Notes: generated by a model not told the origin, from the letters alone. DNA of 64,000 bases from Anaerolineaceae bacterium (GCA_026708325.1 JAPOVC010000014.1:248001-312000), one strand, 5' to 3'; shown: positions 33,764 through 43,089, numbered from the stretch's first letter. Translations and numbers: made by a program.

Positions 33764-35053
33764 CTAGCCAACCGGTCTGAAATCGCCCGAGCCATCAAAG
33801 GGATCTTCCTGTGGCGGGACCACAGGTCCGGTAACATCCGTCGCGGGGCCCGAGGGCCGGGTCCGACCTGCCGACCGGGATGGAGGCGAGTGAGGTCGGG
33901 TCGCCTGGGCAGGGTTCAGTGCCGGCAATGTCGGCGCTGTGTGAGATCCCTGGTCGATGAAGCCGCCCTTGTGCCAGACCGAGATCTCGGTGGTCGCGCT
34001 TTCCAGGAAACTGTTTGAAGGCGCGTTGCCCGTGGCGCCCCACACGACGTCTATCACCCGTACACGCAGGCGCAAGGCATTGGTCTCCAGATACGCCGTG
34101 GCTCCAGGTTCGAGAGGGACGATATTGCCTCTTGTTTCCAGTTGGGCCCTGGCCGTCGGGTCATTGACGACAATTCCCGTGGCAAAAATAGTGGTCATGG
34201 AGCGAACAGGATCGTCCTTGTCGAACAGCCAGGCTTCCAGTGCGGAAATGTTGGCCATGCCACGGGTACCGTCATCGGCCGCCGTCACGCCGCACTCGCC
34301 GAGGAACGCCTTGTCTTCGGCCTGAATCTCCCAGGAATCGTCGTAGCCGGCGCCGCTGCCCTGATACACCGACAGTCGCCGCAATACGGGCTGCCCGGCT
34401 TCTGTGTCACCGCTGTAAATAGCTTCCGGCTCCCGCCGGCGAAGATGAGAGGGGACGGTCGGCATGCTCACGGAACCCGGACGCCGACGCCAAAGGGCCT
34501 GGGCGCCTGCGACCACGGTGGGTTGCAGCACGAGTCGGTTGACAAGGGTCAGGACAATGGCACCAACTACTATCACGACCGGACCCACGACGAATGGCTC
34601 CACGTCTCCCTGCACACTGGGCTCCGGAGGCGCGGCCATGCTGGTCAATTGTGCCCGTTCCACCAGGGGCAGGAAGCCCGCGTCGCTAATGCCAAGGGAA
34701 CGCACGATACTGACGGGATCGTCCACGGCACTCAGCAGCCGAACAAGGTTCTCGTTGAATTCCGGGCTGGTGACTGCCGTATTGACCGCCAGTCGATAGC
34801 GCTCAACCAACAATTGCGTCCAAATGTTTTGCCAGCCCTGCGCGAGCTGGGCGGGGGCTGCATCGCGATAAACTGTTGGCGAAATGGAATAGGCCCAGCC
34901 AAGCCCCAGCAGAAAGGGCAAGACCATCAGCAGCAGGGAACGTCGCTGCGGCATGGCCTTGCGTACGGCGGATTCATTGAAGGCGGAAAAAGTACCGGAA
35001 ATGGCGCTCTTTAAACGTCGCACAGGCTTCGCCCCCCAAACCATGTTGAGCAT
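33764..35053 (-). CDS. Membrane protein of unknown function with two membrane segments
   Basis: The 429-residue protein has a basic N terminus, a hydrophobic segment near 39-56 (LLLMVLPFLLGLGWAYS), a helical extracytoplasmic region and a second hydrophobic segment near 155-175. A soluble C-terminal domain of about 190 residues and a Pro/Ser-rich tail follow. No known family was recognised. Motifs such as WEIQAEDKAFLGECG and YLETNALRLRVRVIDVVWG look beta-rich. A TAAAAT -10-like box ends about 11 bases upstream of the ATG. It lies downstream of topA on the same strand and is probably transcribed separately. Confidence 0.6.
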   Translation of the reverse strand: MLNMVWGAKPVRRLKSAISGTFSAFNESAVRKAMPQRRSLLLMVLPFLLGLGWAYSISPTVYRDAAPAQLAQGWQNIWTQLLVERYRLAVNTAVTSPEFNENLVRLLSAVDDPVSIVRSLGISDAGFLPLVERAQLTSMAAPPEPSVQGDVEPFVVGPVVIVVGAIVLTLVNRLVLQPTVVAGAQALWRRRPGSVSMPTVPSHLRRREPEAIYSGDTEAGQPVLRRLSVYQGSGAGYDDSWEIQAEDKAFLGECGVTAADDGTRGMANISALEAWLFDKDDPVRSMTTIFATGIVVNDPTARAQLETRGNIVPLEPGATAYLETNALRLRVRVIDVVWGATGNAPSNSFLESATTEISVWHKGGFIDQGSHTAPTLPALNPAQATRPHSPPSRSAGRTRPSGPATDVTGPVVPPQEDPFDGSGDFRPVG

Positions 35054-35105
35054 GAAGCCCCACTATTTTAGCGAATGGCGCTGACAAGCAAAACAGGGTC
35101 TCGTA

Positions 35106-37508
35106 TCAGGAACTGGCCGGTTCCGCCTGTTCAAGAGCGTCTTCAGTAAACTCAAGATCGCATTGGCTGCAACGCACCCTGCCTCGGCCGCGTTCAAGCA
35201 AGAGTTGACCGCAAGAAGGGCAGGGCTGCCGAAGGGGACGGTCCCAGGTGCTGAAGTCGCATTTGGGATAACGCACACAACTGTAGAACGTCCGCCCGTT
35301 TCTGGTTCGACGCTGGGCCAGTTCTCCGCCGTGATCCTTTCCACATTGGGGACAGGCGATACCCATCCCCAGGGATTCGCGGTGCGTACACTCCGGAAAC
35401 CTGTTGCAGGCAATGAACATGCCGAAGCGGCCCAGGCGCGTCACCAGGGTCTTCTCCCCTCCGCATTCGGGGCAATCACGACCTATGGACTGCTCGACGG
35501 GCGAGACCGGCATGTGCTCTCGCGCGAATTCCAGCCGTCGCTGAAATGGCTCGTAAAACTCACCGAGCATGGGACGCCAGGCGAGCCGGTCACCGGCAAT
35601 CTCATCCAGCTTGTCTTCCATTTGCGCGGTGAATTCGTAGTCCATCACGTCCGGAAAATATTCGAGCAGCAGGTCCACGACCGTTGAGCCGATGGACGTG
35701 GGTACAAGATGGCGCCCTTCCCGGGTTACGTAATGGCGCTGCTTTATCTTGGCGATGATGTTGGCATAGGTGCTGGGCCGACCGATGCCGCGCTCCTCCA
35801 GGGCCCTCACCAGACTGGCCTCGGTCAGACGGGGAGGCGGCTGGGTGAAATGCTGTTCCGGCAAGAGCTTCGAAAGCTGCAGCGCGTCTCCCCTGACGAG
35901 ATTCGGCAATTCAGGGCGTTTTCTTTCCGCAGCACTTCTGTCGTCACTCACGGCAAGGAAGCCCTGAAAACGCAATGTGCGGCTGGAGGCCCGGAAGAGG
36001 AAGTCTTGCGCCGGTTCCTCCCTGGATGCTCCTACGTCGACCCGCAGGGTGTCGTATCTGGCATTTTCCATTTGGCTGGCGACGAAACGCTGCCAGATCA
36101 GTCGGTAAAGTCGCAACTGTTCCGGGGACAATGCGTTACTGACGTCATCCGGCCGCAACTGTACGAGCGTGGGACGAATCGCTTCATGGGCTTCCTGGGC
36201 ACTGCGCGCCCGGGTCCGGTAAACCGGGGGCTTGTCCGGAAGGTATTCCTGACCGAAGCTTTTGCGTATGAATTGACGGGCATCTCGCCGTGCCTGGGTT
36301 GAAACGTTGACGCTGTCCGTGCGCATGTAGGTGATGAGGCCTGTCGTTCCCTTTTCACCCAGTTCGATACCTTGATAAAGTTGCTGCGCGATGCGCATGG
36401 TATTGGCCGGATTCATTCCCAGCCGGCTGGAGGCGGTTTGTTGCAGGGTGCTGGTCGTAAATGGCGCTGAAGGCCGGCTCTCGGAAGTTCCACGACGCAC
36501 TGAGTCGACCTTGTAATGACACTGCCGCAGTGAATCCAGCAGCGGTTCGACTTCCGACAGGCTGGCCGGGCTGGAACCCGGCTCCGCGCGAATGGCTTCT
36601 GCGCCAATGCGCACCAGTCGCGCGCGAAAACGCTGAACTGCGTCGGCCCCGTTGACATTCTCCTTGTCCAGATCAGCATCGATCGTCCAGTATTCCTGCG
36701 GCACAAAGTCCCTGATTTCCCGCTCCCGTTCGACGACCAAACGGACGGCCACGCTCTGCACGCGACCTGCAGTCAACTGGTTGCTGACCTTTTTCTTGAG
36801 AACCGAGCCCACGTCGTAACCAACCAGACGGTCCAGAATGCGACGGGCCAGATAGGCGTTCACACGTTCCTGGTTGATGTCGCGCGGGTTGGCGAAGGCT
36901 TCACGGACGGCGTGGTCCGTGATTTCGTGGAAGACCACCCGATGCGTGCGCCCGGCATCCATGCCGGTCGCTTCCGTCAGGTGCCAGGCGATCGCCTCGC
37001 CCTCGCGGTCCGGATCGGTCGCAAGAAAGATTTCATCGGCACTGTCCGCGAATTCGCTCAGACGCTTGACGACGTCGCGTTTCCTTTTGGGGATGCTCCA
37101 GGATGGCTCGAAATCGTTGGCAACGTCGACGGCGTTACGGCCCCGCTTCAGGTCACGGATGTGACCCACGGAGGATTCGACGGTATAGCCGGAGCCCAGA
37201 AAGTTTCGCACCGTCCGGGCCTTGGTCGGTGATTCGACGATGACCAGCTTCCCGATCCTGCGCCTTCGAGATGCCCTGGATCGTGACTGTTTCCTGCCGC
37301 TCTTCTTTCCTTTGGACCGCGTTGTTGTTCTGGGTTTGGGGAGGCCGGCGTGAGCGTCGGTGGCGCCCATGCGAAAGAGCGTAGTGCCACAAACGTCGCA
37401 CTTGCCCCGTGACCCGGGCGAGCCATTTGCCGTATAGACAGCCTCGGGACTGTTGAGTTCGCGCTTTTCCCTGCAACCGAAGCAGTATGCCGTCAGCGCA
37501 TCTTCCAT
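35106..37508 (-). CDS. topA: DNA topoisomerase I with N-terminal zinc-ribbon extension
   Basis: Type IA topoisomerase relaxes negative supercoils. The core has the Toprim domain (KLVIVESPTKARTVRNFL near 92) and the active-site tyrosine in TGLITYMRTDSVNVS near 395. The C terminus has three Zn-ribbon modules, each C-x2-C...C-x-C (about 680-800). In addition, residues 1-50 carry a separate four-cysteine module, YCFGCREK...KCDVCG, of the DUF5679 type, fused ahead of a basic linker. The start is ATG at 37508; TTG at 37523 would add five residues. The gene ends the ffh-rpsP-rimM-dprA-manC run of minus-strand genes. Confidence 0.93.
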   Translation of the reverse strand: MEDALTAYCFGCREKRELNSPEAVYTANGSPGSRGKCDVCGTTLFRMGATDAHAGLPKPRTTTRSKGKKSGRKQSRSRASRRRRIGKLVIVESPTKARTVRNFLGSGYTVESSVGHIRDLKRGRNAVDVANDFEPSWSIPKRKRDVVKRLSEFADSADEIFLATDPDREGEAIAWHLTEATGMDAGRTHRVVFHEITDHAVREAFANPRDINQERVNAYLARRILDRLVGYDVGSVLKKKVSNQLTAGRVQSVAVRLVVEREREIRDFVPQEYWTIDADLDKENVNGADAVQRFRARLVRIGAEAIRAEPGSSPASLSEVEPLLDSLRQCHYKVDSVRRGTSESRPSAPFTTSTLQQTASSRLGMNPANTMRIAQQLYQGIELGEKGTTGLITYMRTDSVNVSTQARRDARQFIRKSFGQEYLPDKPPVYRTRARSAQEAHEAIRPTLVQLRPDDVSNALSPEQLRLYRLIWQRFVASQMENARYDTLRVDVGASREEPAQDFLFRASSRTLRFQGFLAVSDDRSAAERKRPELPNLVRGDALQLSKLLPEQHFTQPPPRLTEASLVRALEERGIGRPSTYANIIAKIKQRHYVTREGRHLVPTSIGSTVVDLLLEYFPDVMDYEFTAQMEDKLDEIAGDRLAWRPMLGEFYEPFQRRLEFAREHMPVSPVEQSIGRDCPECGGEKTLVTRLGRFGMFIACNRFPECTHRESLGMGIACPQCGKDHGGELAQRRTRNGRTFYSCVRYPKCDFSTWDRPLRQPCPSCGQLLLERGRGRVRCSQCDLEFTEDALEQAEPASS

Positions 37509-37526
37509 GGAACCGGTTTCCAATCG

Positions 37527-38615
37527 TTAGAGGTATTTGTAATTCTTGGTGGTCAACAACTTGCTGACCACCTCGCGCACATCCTGGCTGCGGTCCTTGT
37601 GACACAGCAGCAGCGCGTCCGGTGTCTCTACGACAATGAGGTCTTCGATGCCGATAGTGACCGTCAATTTGTCACTGTAGACCAGCGTGTTGCAGGTGTC
37701 CAGCACCACGTTTGCCGCTGTATGCCCGCGAAAATGGTTGCCTTCACGGTCCAGCGCCAGCACGTCGAACAGCGATCCCCAACTGCCGACGTCGTTCCAG
37801 CCGATATCCACAGGAATGACGACCATGTCACGGGCATTTTCCATGACGGCAAAGTCGATGGAAATGTTGCGGATGTTGTCCCAGTTGCTCTCCAGCGTAT
37901 CCACCCAGGCCGGGCTGTCCAGCGCTGCACCGATGGTCCTGAGTTGCCCGTACATCATCGGTTGCTGACGTTCGTATTCTTCCATGGCCCGTTGCGTCGT
38001 CCAGATGAACATGCCGGAATTCCAGCTGTACTCCCCGGATCGCAGAAAGCCGGCAGCAGTTTCTTCATCGGGCTTTTCGACAAATCCAAGGGAATTGAAG
38101 ACGCCAAAATCAGCGATGCGATCGCAATGCTCTCCCTGATGAATGTAACCGAATCCGGTTGAGGGATGGTCCGGCCTCAACCCCAGGGTGACAATCTTTC
38201 CCTTGCCGGCGACTTGCCTGGCAGCCTCCAGCGCCTTCAGAAATCGTTCAACGTCCTGAATGTGATGGTCTGCCGTGAGAATGGCGACAGTAGCCTGGGG
38301 GTCGCGTTGATTGATCACGGTCATGCCCAGACCGGCCGCCGGCGCCGTGTTGCGGCCGTAAGGTTCCACAATGTAATTGGCGGAGGGGATCGACGGCACG
38401 TCGGCGTGCATCTCGTCAAAACAGGAGCGGCTGGTGACCACGTAGATCCGTTCCGGCGGAAAGAGGGGAGCGAGACGCTCCACACTGACCCGAAAGAGGG
38501 AGCGTTCGGCCTCTGTCAGGGGCAACAATTGCTTGGGCCGGTCCTGACGGCTCATGGGCCACAGTCTTGTACCCCCACCGCCGGCCAGAATCATCGCATA
38601 GAAATGGGACGTCAT
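37527..38615 (-). CDS. manC: Mannose-1-phosphate guanylyltransferase
   Basis: The enzyme makes GDP-mannose from mannose-1-phosphate and GTP, supplying mannosyl groups for surface glycans. The 362-residue product has the nucleotidyl transferase signature ILAGGGGTRLWPMSRQDRPKQLL at the N terminus (first 31 residues, listed here by its GGGGTRLWP core). It also has the FVEKPDEETA element near 180 and the C-terminal region with DIGWNDVGSWGSL near 270. It lacks a fused isomerase domain, so it is the short monofunctional type. Four bases separate its stop from the TTG ahead of topA, and its start is close to dprA, so it is within the operon. Confidence 0.92.
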   Translation of the reverse strand: MTSHFYAMILAGGGGTRLWPMSRQDRPKQLLPLTEAERSLFRVSVERLAPLFPPERIYVVTSRSCFDEMHADVPSIPSANYIVEPYGRNTAPAAGLGMTVINQRDPQATVAILTADHHIQDVERFLKALEAARQVAGKGKIVTLGLRPDHPSTGFGYIHQGEHCDRIADFGVFNSLGFVEKPDEETAAGFLRSGEYSWNSGMFIWTTQRAMEEYERQQPMMYGQLRTIGAALDSPAWVDTLESNWDNIRNISIDFAVMENARDMVVIPVDIGWNDVGSWGSLFDVLALDREGNHFRGHTAANVVLDTCNTLVYSDKLTVTIGIEDLIVVETPDALLLCHKDRSQDVREVVSKLLTTKNYKYL

Positions 38616-38630
38616 GCTGAACTCCCCGTT

Positions 38631-39764
38631 TCAGACCGATTGGCTGCGCGAATATTGCATGGGGCCGACCTTTCGCGCAAGCCCACGCAACTCCAGAATC
38701 GTCAGGGTGCTGCTGACTGCCGCCACGGGCATCTGACATTGACGGGCGAGATCATCCACGTGCGTCGGCTCGACTCCCAGCAGTGCGAGCAGTCTGGCCT
38801 CGCTTTCATTGGCTGGAACGACCTGCCTGGCCACTACGGCCGTTTCCGCGCGCGTCCAGGCAAGATTCAATTCATCAAGTACGTCACCCACGCCGGTGAC
38901 GAGTTTGGCGCCATCCTGAATCAAATGGTGGCAACCGGCGCTGGCAGGATCCAGAATATTGCCAGGCACGGCAAACACTTCCCTGCCCTGTTCGCCAGCG
39001 ATGTTGGCCGTGATGATCGCCCCGCTGGTCAAGGGCGCCTGAATCACCAAAATGCCCAGCGACAGCCCGCTGATGAGGCGGTTGCGTCGCGGAAAATTGC
39101 GCCCTTCTGGCAGGGTCCCCGGCGGATACTCGCTGATCAGGGCCCCGTTTTGGCAAATTTCCTGCGCCAGCTGACGGTGAGTCGCGGGATAAATCACATC
39201 CACGCCACTGCCGAGCACAGCGAGAGTGCGGCCGCCGCCTTTCAGTGCACCGCGGTGGGCGGCGGCATCGATCCCGTAAGCCAGGCCACTTATTACGGTG
39301 ATGCCCTGGTGGGCGAGGTCCTGGGCAAGCTGACCCGAAACGTCGCGACCGTAGGATGTGGCCTTGCGCGTGCCCACCAGACCAAGCGCTTGACGGTCCC
39401 CTGGCAACAATTCCCCGCGGATGTACAGCGTCAGGGGTGGGTCGGAAATGTTCCGCAGTGGTTCCGGATAGTCCTCGTCCAGCAGGGTCAGAAACTCCGC
39501 GCCGCAGGCCCTGATGCGCTCGACCTCGCGTTCCAGGTCCAGTTCCCGCCGCAACGCGACGAGCCGGCGCCGCAGCCTTCGGTCGAGACCGGCCTGCGCA
39601 AGTTGCTGTTCACTGGCCAGCCAGGCGTCTCCCAGGTTGTCGAAGTAACCTTGCAAGCGCTCCAGCCGCCTGGGCCCGATTCCCGATACCAGGCTGAGGC
39701 CCAGACAGGCGAGGCGGGCTTCCGGCGGGCGTTGCGAGCTTGCGCGGTTCTGGATGTCTTTCAC
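38631..39764 (-). CDS. dprA: DNA processing protein DprA
   Basis: DprA binds incoming single-stranded DNA during transformation and loads RecA. The 377-residue protein has an N-terminal helix-hairpin region, the Rossmann-like core with VGTRKATSYGR near 130, SGLAYGIDAAAHRGAL near 157 and VIYPATHRQLA near 190. RNRLISGLSLG lies near 227. A C-terminal winged-helix-like segment contains EARLLALLGVEPTHVDDLARQ. The start is GTG at 39764. Together with the cinA homologue elsewhere in the window, this hints that natural transformation is possible, although no comEC or type IV pilus genes are present here. Confidence 0.92.
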   Translation of the reverse strand: MKDIQNRASSQRPPEARLACLGLSLVSGIGPRRLERLQGYFDNLGDAWLASEQQLAQAGLDRRLRRRLVALRRELDLEREVERIRACGAEFLTLLDEDYPEPLRNISDPPLTLYIRGELLPGDRQALGLVGTRKATSYGRDVSGQLAQDLAHQGITVISGLAYGIDAAAHRGALKGGGRTLAVLGSGVDVIYPATHRQLAQEICQNGALISEYPPGTLPEGRNFPRRNRLISGLSLGILVIQAPLTSGAIITANIAGEQGREVFAVPGNILDPASAGCHHLIQDGAKLVTGVGDVLDELNLAWTRAETAVVARQVVPANESEARLLALLGVEPTHVDDLARQCQMPVAAVSSTLTILELRGLARKVGPMQYSRSQSV

Positions 39765-39781
39765 AGGAAAGTCGAAAGCAG

Positions 39782-40342
39782 TCAGTCGGAGAGCAAACCG
39801 TCCGGCAGTTGCACGCGCAAATAGCCGTCGGCGATGCGGGTTTCAAGAATGGTTTCTGCGGTTGCCGGGATCAAGATTTCTCCAGGACCTGGGCCCTTTA
39901 CAATGTAGACGTCATTGGCGCCCGTCTCAATGATGTCCTGGATTGTTCCCAGTTCGCAACCCTCTGCAGTCAAGACGCGCAACCCCAGTAACTGATACAG
40001 GTAGAATTCGTCTTCCTCCAGAGGTACGGCGTCCTCAATGGCAACCAGCACCTTGAGTTCGCGCAACAATTCGGCGGCATTGCGGTCATTGACGCCATGC
40101 AGTTTGAGCAGGCCGAATTGCTGATGCATGCGCATGTGTTCAACGCGCCAGACCTGTGCGTCGCGAGCCTCCAGGTCTGTGGCCAGGAAGATTTGAGGCA
40201 GGTCGCCGATTCGTTCCGGATAGTCCGTCAGCAACCGCACGCGCAGTTCGCCACGCAATCCGTGAGGCCGCAAAATGTGGCCAAGCAGGAGAAAGGGTGG
40301 TCCTTTCCCTTCCTCCGGGCCGGCTTCAGTTAACGGCCCCAT
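39782..40342 (-). CDS. rimM: Ribosome maturation factor RimM
   Basis: RimM assists assembly of the 30S subunit head around S19. The 186-residue product has the N-terminal beta-barrel with LLLGHILRPHGLRGELRVRLLTD (about 18-40, characteristic HGLRGE core). The PRC-barrel follows, with EEDEFYLYQLLGLRVLT near 110 and GANDVYIVKG near 145. A hydrophobic ILIPA motif lies near the end. It sits directly after khpA and before dprA. In many genomes trmD would follow rimM, and it is not present here. Confidence 0.94.
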   Translation of the reverse strand: MGPLTEAGPEEGKGPPFLLLGHILRPHGLRGELRVRLLTDYPERIGDLPQIFLATDLEARDAQVWRVEHMRMHQQFGLLKLHGVNDRNAAELLRELKVLVAIEDAVPLEEDEFYLYQLLGLRVLTAEGCELGTIQDIIETGANDVYIVKGPGPGEILIPATAETILETRIADGYLRVQLPDGLLSD

Positions 40343-40345
40343 GGA

Positions 40346-40645
40346 TCAGGAAATCTCAAGAATGATGTGTTTGCGTTGCCTTTCGCCCTGCTGGTGACGG
40401 TCAGCGACGCGCAAAAGGGCGCGGATGGCGTTGGCGACCCGTCCCTCGCGTCCGATGACACGGCCCATGTCTTCGGGTGCGACGCGCAATTCAATGACCG
40501 TGGCCGAGTTGGTGTTGCGTTGTCGCACCCTGACCTGTGAGGGATCGTTGACGAGACTCTTGGCAATGTAGCCAACGAGGTCCTCAAGGTTGGTTGGCGG
40601 TCTGGACTGCTGCTGGCGCTGGCGCCAGTTCCTGCCGCCGCTCAT
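40346..40645 (-). CDS. khpA: KH-domain RNA-binding protein KhpA
   Basis: A single KH-domain RNA-binding protein encoded between rpsP and rimM, as in many bacteria. The 99-residue product has an Arg/Gln-rich N terminus and the family core [19 protein letters not shown] near 21 and [19 protein letters not shown] near 51. The GxxG loop of the KH domain is in IGREGR. The start ATG at 40645 overlaps the rpsP stop (ATGA). KhpA often pairs with KhpB/EloR in small-RNA and cell-elongation control; khpB is not in the window. Confidence 0.9.
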   Translation of the reverse strand: MSGGRNWRQRQQQSRPPTNLEDLVGYIAKSLVNDPSQVRVRQRNTNSATVIELRVAPEDMGRVIGREGRVANAIRALLRVADRHQQGERQRKHIILEIS

Positions 40646-41022
40646 GCCGGGGCGTCCTGGCCTGCGGCCTCGGCAACCGGGAAACTGGTCTTCGGGCTGA
40701 CGGGCTCGGCTGCTTCGCGCTCTGCTGCCGCCTCGGCCAGCAATGCTTCCAGCTCTTCGCCCTTGCGCAAGCGTTCGAATCGCCCCATGGTGCCTGTGAT
40801 GGTGAAGATCTTGCGCACGCGGTCGCTCGGCTGCGCACCGACCCCCAGCCAATAGAGTGCGCGTTCCTCATCGACCACGTTGGTGTTGGGACGCGTCCGG
40901 GGATTGTAATGACCGATCACCTCGATGAAGCGACCGTTGCGCGGGCTGCGCTGGTCAGCCACGACAATGCGGTAACTGGGTTGCTTGCGAAGCCCTGTGC
41001 GACGCAGACGAATACGTACCAT
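40642..41022 (-). CDS. rpsP: Small ribosomal subunit protein bS16
   Basis: S16 is a primary-binding protein of the 30S 5' domain. The 126-residue product starts [19 protein letters not shown] and has [21 protein letters not shown] near 20-40, both diagnostic. The tail (after about residue 85) is Glu/Ala/Pro-rich and longer than the usual 80-90 residue protein. Start is ATG at 41022 with a strong AAGGAGAGAG ribosome site; an in-frame ATG at 41076 is upstream of this site and rejected. Next to ffh and khpA, in the widespread ffh-rpsP-khpA-rimM order. Confidence 0.95.
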   Translation of the reverse strand: MVRIRLRRTGLRKQPSYRIVVADQRSPRNGRFIEVIGHYNPRTRPNTNVVDEERALYWLGVGAQPSDRVRKIFTITGTMGRFERLRKGEELEALLAEAAAEREAAEPVSPKTSFPVAEAAGQDAPA

Positions 41023-41119
41023 CCGACTCTCTCCTTGTGAATTCCGCTCCCATGCGCCCTTGTGGCGGGGAGCCACTGTCTACGGAAAACGTGACATGGT
41101 GACAGTTGGGGAAGGGGAG

Positions 41120-42460
41120 TCAACCCTGGCCCATCGCCTGCGGCAAGGCGCCGGGCATTTTAAGTCGCCCTCGCCGCATTTGCCGCATCAGCTTGCGCAT
41201 GTCACGGTGTTGCCTGACAACCTGATTAACATCACTGACCTGCAGGCCGCTGCCACGCGCAATGCGTTTGCGACGGCTGGCATTCAAGAGTTTGGGGCGG
41301 GCCCGCTCCGCCGGCGTCATGGACAGGATGATGGCCTCTACCTTGCGCAGGTTGCGTTCCATTTCTTCCTGATCGACCTGCTCCTGCAGGCGACCCATAC
41401 CCGGAACCATGTTGAGCAGTTGGCCCAGGGGACCCATCTTGCGGACGCGGCGCAGATTCTCAAGAAATTCCTGCAGGGTGAATTCGTCCCTGAGCATCTT
41501 TTCCTGAAGGTCCTGCGCCTCGGCTTCGTCAAACTCTTCCTGCGCCCGTTCGATCAGGGTAAGCACATCGCCCATGCCAAGTATGCGCGATGCCAGTCGG
41601 TCCGGGTGGAACACTTCAAAGCCGTCGATCTTTTCCCCGGTGGACAAGAACTTTACCGGCACACCGGTGACGGCACGCATGGAGATCGCTGCGCCGCCTC
41701 TTGCGTCGCCGTCAACCTTGGTCAGGATCAGGCCCGTTATCCCGACCTTGTCGTTGAAGCCCTGCGCGATGTTCACGGCTTCCTGGCCAGTCATGGCATC
41801 GGCTACCAGCAGGATTTCAGCAGGCGAGGTCCGTCTCTTGATCTCCTGCAACTCAGCCATCAGGTCGTCGTTGATTTGCAGCCGACCCGCCGTGTCCAGA
41901 ATGACCACGTCGGCGCCATCGCTCGCCGCAGCCTTGAGGCTGTGCGCAGCGATACTCGCCGGGTGCACGCCAACGCCTTCCTCGAAATACGGCACGTCAA
42001 CCTGTCTGGCAAGCGTCACCAACTGATCAACCGCAGCCGGCCGCACCGTGTCGCAGGCCACCAGCATGGGCGAGCGTCCCTCGCGCCTCAATTGCAGGGC
42101 AAGCTTGGTCGCCGTCGTGGTCTTGCCCGTGCCCTGCAGCCCCACCAGCATGATGGCGTGCGGTTTGACGCTGCCGCGGAAATCGAGGCGACCCGGTTCG
42201 CCCAGCGTGGCGATCAGCTCCTCGTGAACGATCTTCAATACCATCTGGCCGGGTTTCAGGCTGCGCAGAATCTCCGCGCCCCGGGCGCGTTCACGGACGC
42301 GCCGGACAAATGATTTGACGATCGGCAGGGAGACGTCGGCTTCCAGCAAGGCGATGCGCACCTCGCGCATGACCTCGCTGACGTCGCGCTCGGTCAGATG
42401 ACCGGACCTGCCAAGGCGATCTACTGTGGCCTGAAGCCGTTTGCTGAGGCTCTCAAACAT
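41120..42460 (-). CDS. ffh: Signal recognition particle protein Ffh
   Basis: Ffh binds signal sequences and, with 4.5S RNA and FtsY, delivers ribosomes to the membrane. The 446-residue protein has the NG GTPase domain with GLQGTGKTTTATKLA near 105, DTAGRLQ near 190 and TKVDGDARGGAA near 245. The C-terminal methionine-rich M domain ends in a basic, Met-rich tail (MRKLMRQMRRGRLKMPG). The size fits the family. Its TTGACG-17-TAGAAT promoter is clear. The mRNA begins at an inverted repeat. It heads the rpsP-khpA-rimM-dprA-manC-topA gene run. Confidence 0.96.
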   Translation of the reverse strand: MFESLSKRLQATVDRLGRSGHLTERDVSEVMREVRIALLEADVSLPIVKSFVRRVRERARGAEILRSLKPGQMVLKIVHEELIATLGEPGRLDFRGSVKPHAIMLVGLQGTGKTTTATKLALQLRREGRSPMLVACDTVRPAAVDQLVTLARQVDVPYFEEGVGVHPASIAAHSLKAAASDGADVVILDTAGRLQINDDLMAELQEIKRRTSPAEILLVADAMTGQEAVNIAQGFNDKVGITGLILTKVDGDARGGAAISMRAVTGVPVKFLSTGEKIDGFEVFHPDRLASRILGMGDVLTLIERAQEEFDEAEAQDLQEKMLRDEFTLQEFLENLRRVRKMGPLGQLLNMVPGMGRLQEQVDQEEMERNLRKVEAIILSMTPAERARPKLLNASRRKRIARGSGLQVSDVNQVVRQHRDMRKLMRQMRRGRLKMPGALPQAMGQG

Positions 42461-42507
42461 GCCTGCGTGTTGGACCGTTCTCCACCAGGTTCACGGGACC
42501 TGGCAGC

Positions 42508-42536
42508 ATTCTAGTGGCGCGCCCTGCTGACGTCAA
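42508..42536 (-). promoter_or_regulatory. Promoter of the ffh-rpsP-rimM operon
   Basis: TTGACG (42531-42536), a 17-base spacer and TAGAAT (42508-42513) on the minus strand. The transcript should start near 42501, at an inverted repeat CCAGGT/ACCTGG (42485-42503). Confidence 0.78.
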
Positions 42537-42549
42537 CGGGGCAGTCGGG

Positions 42550-43050
42550 TCATGCCTCACGATTAAAGCGACGATAGGCGCGATTGTGATAGACGAGCGG
42601 CCAGGCCGGGTCCTCGCGGCGGCCGGTCGCGAGGACCTCGCCGATGATGACGTGGTGGGTGGCGCCGTCATGCGTTCCAAAGACGCGACAGTCCATCCAG
42701 GCGATGGCTTCCTCCAGCAAGGGCGATCCGGTCTCGGCGACGAAGGTCGGCACGGTATCGATGCGGTCGACGCCTGGCGGCACTTCGGTATAGCCGGCGA
42801 ACAATGAAGAATATTCTTCCTGTTCCTCACCGAGAATCGAGACCCCGAAGCAAGCGCTTTGTTGCAGGAGCAGACTGGTGCCTGCTTCCTTGTGCAGACA
42901 GACCAGAATCAGCGGCGGCTCCAGCGAAATCGAGGTGAAGGAACTGGCCGTCATGCCCGCGCACTGTCCCTCATGCCTGGTTGTAACCACCGTGACGCCG
43001 CAGGCCCACAGGCGCATGCTGCGGCGCATCGCTTCGGAAATGTTGTCCAT
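42550..43050 (-). CDS. Flavin reductase-like domain protein
   Basis: The 166-residue product belongs to the flavin reductase/HpaC-like FMN-binding split-barrel family. It has the N-terminal FMN-binding pattern MRLWACGVTVVTTRHEGQ and GMTASSFTSISLEPPLILVCL (around 30-50), and the Asp/His tail YHNRAYRRF. These enzymes supply reduced FMN to two-component monooxygenases or desulfurases. The start ATG at 43050 (MDNISEAM) is chosen; an upstream frame extension would cross the promoter region. A TATACT -10 box lies about 33 bases upstream. No cognate oxygenase is nearby. Confidence 0.88.
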   Translation of the reverse strand: MDNISEAMRRSMRLWACGVTVVTTRHEGQCAGMTASSFTSISLEPPLILVCLHKEAGTSLLLQQSACFGVSILGEEQEEYSSLFAGYTEVPPGVDRIDTVPTFVAETGSPLLEEAIAWMDCRVFGTHDGATHHVIIGEVLATGRREDPAWPLVYHNRAYRRFNREA

Positions 43051-43083
43051 TTGAGTTTGTGTTCCCTTGCCAAAAGCGTCAAT

Positions 43084-43089
43084 AGTATA
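43084..43089 (-). promoter_or_regulatory. -10 box of the flavin reductase gene
   Basis: Minus-strand TATACT about 33 bases upstream of the ATG at 43050, with a weak -35. The divergent lactonase gene starts about 100 bases away. Confidence 0.45.

Noticed and set aside
39764-39782. A missing trmD after rimM as a sign of gene loss
   Set aside because: Gene order varies widely between lineages, and trmD may lie elsewhere; the window cannot show loss.
38166-39824. A 552-residue open frame on the plus strand opposite manC and dprA
   Set aside because: It crosses two recognised genes on the other strand and has no recognisable domain.
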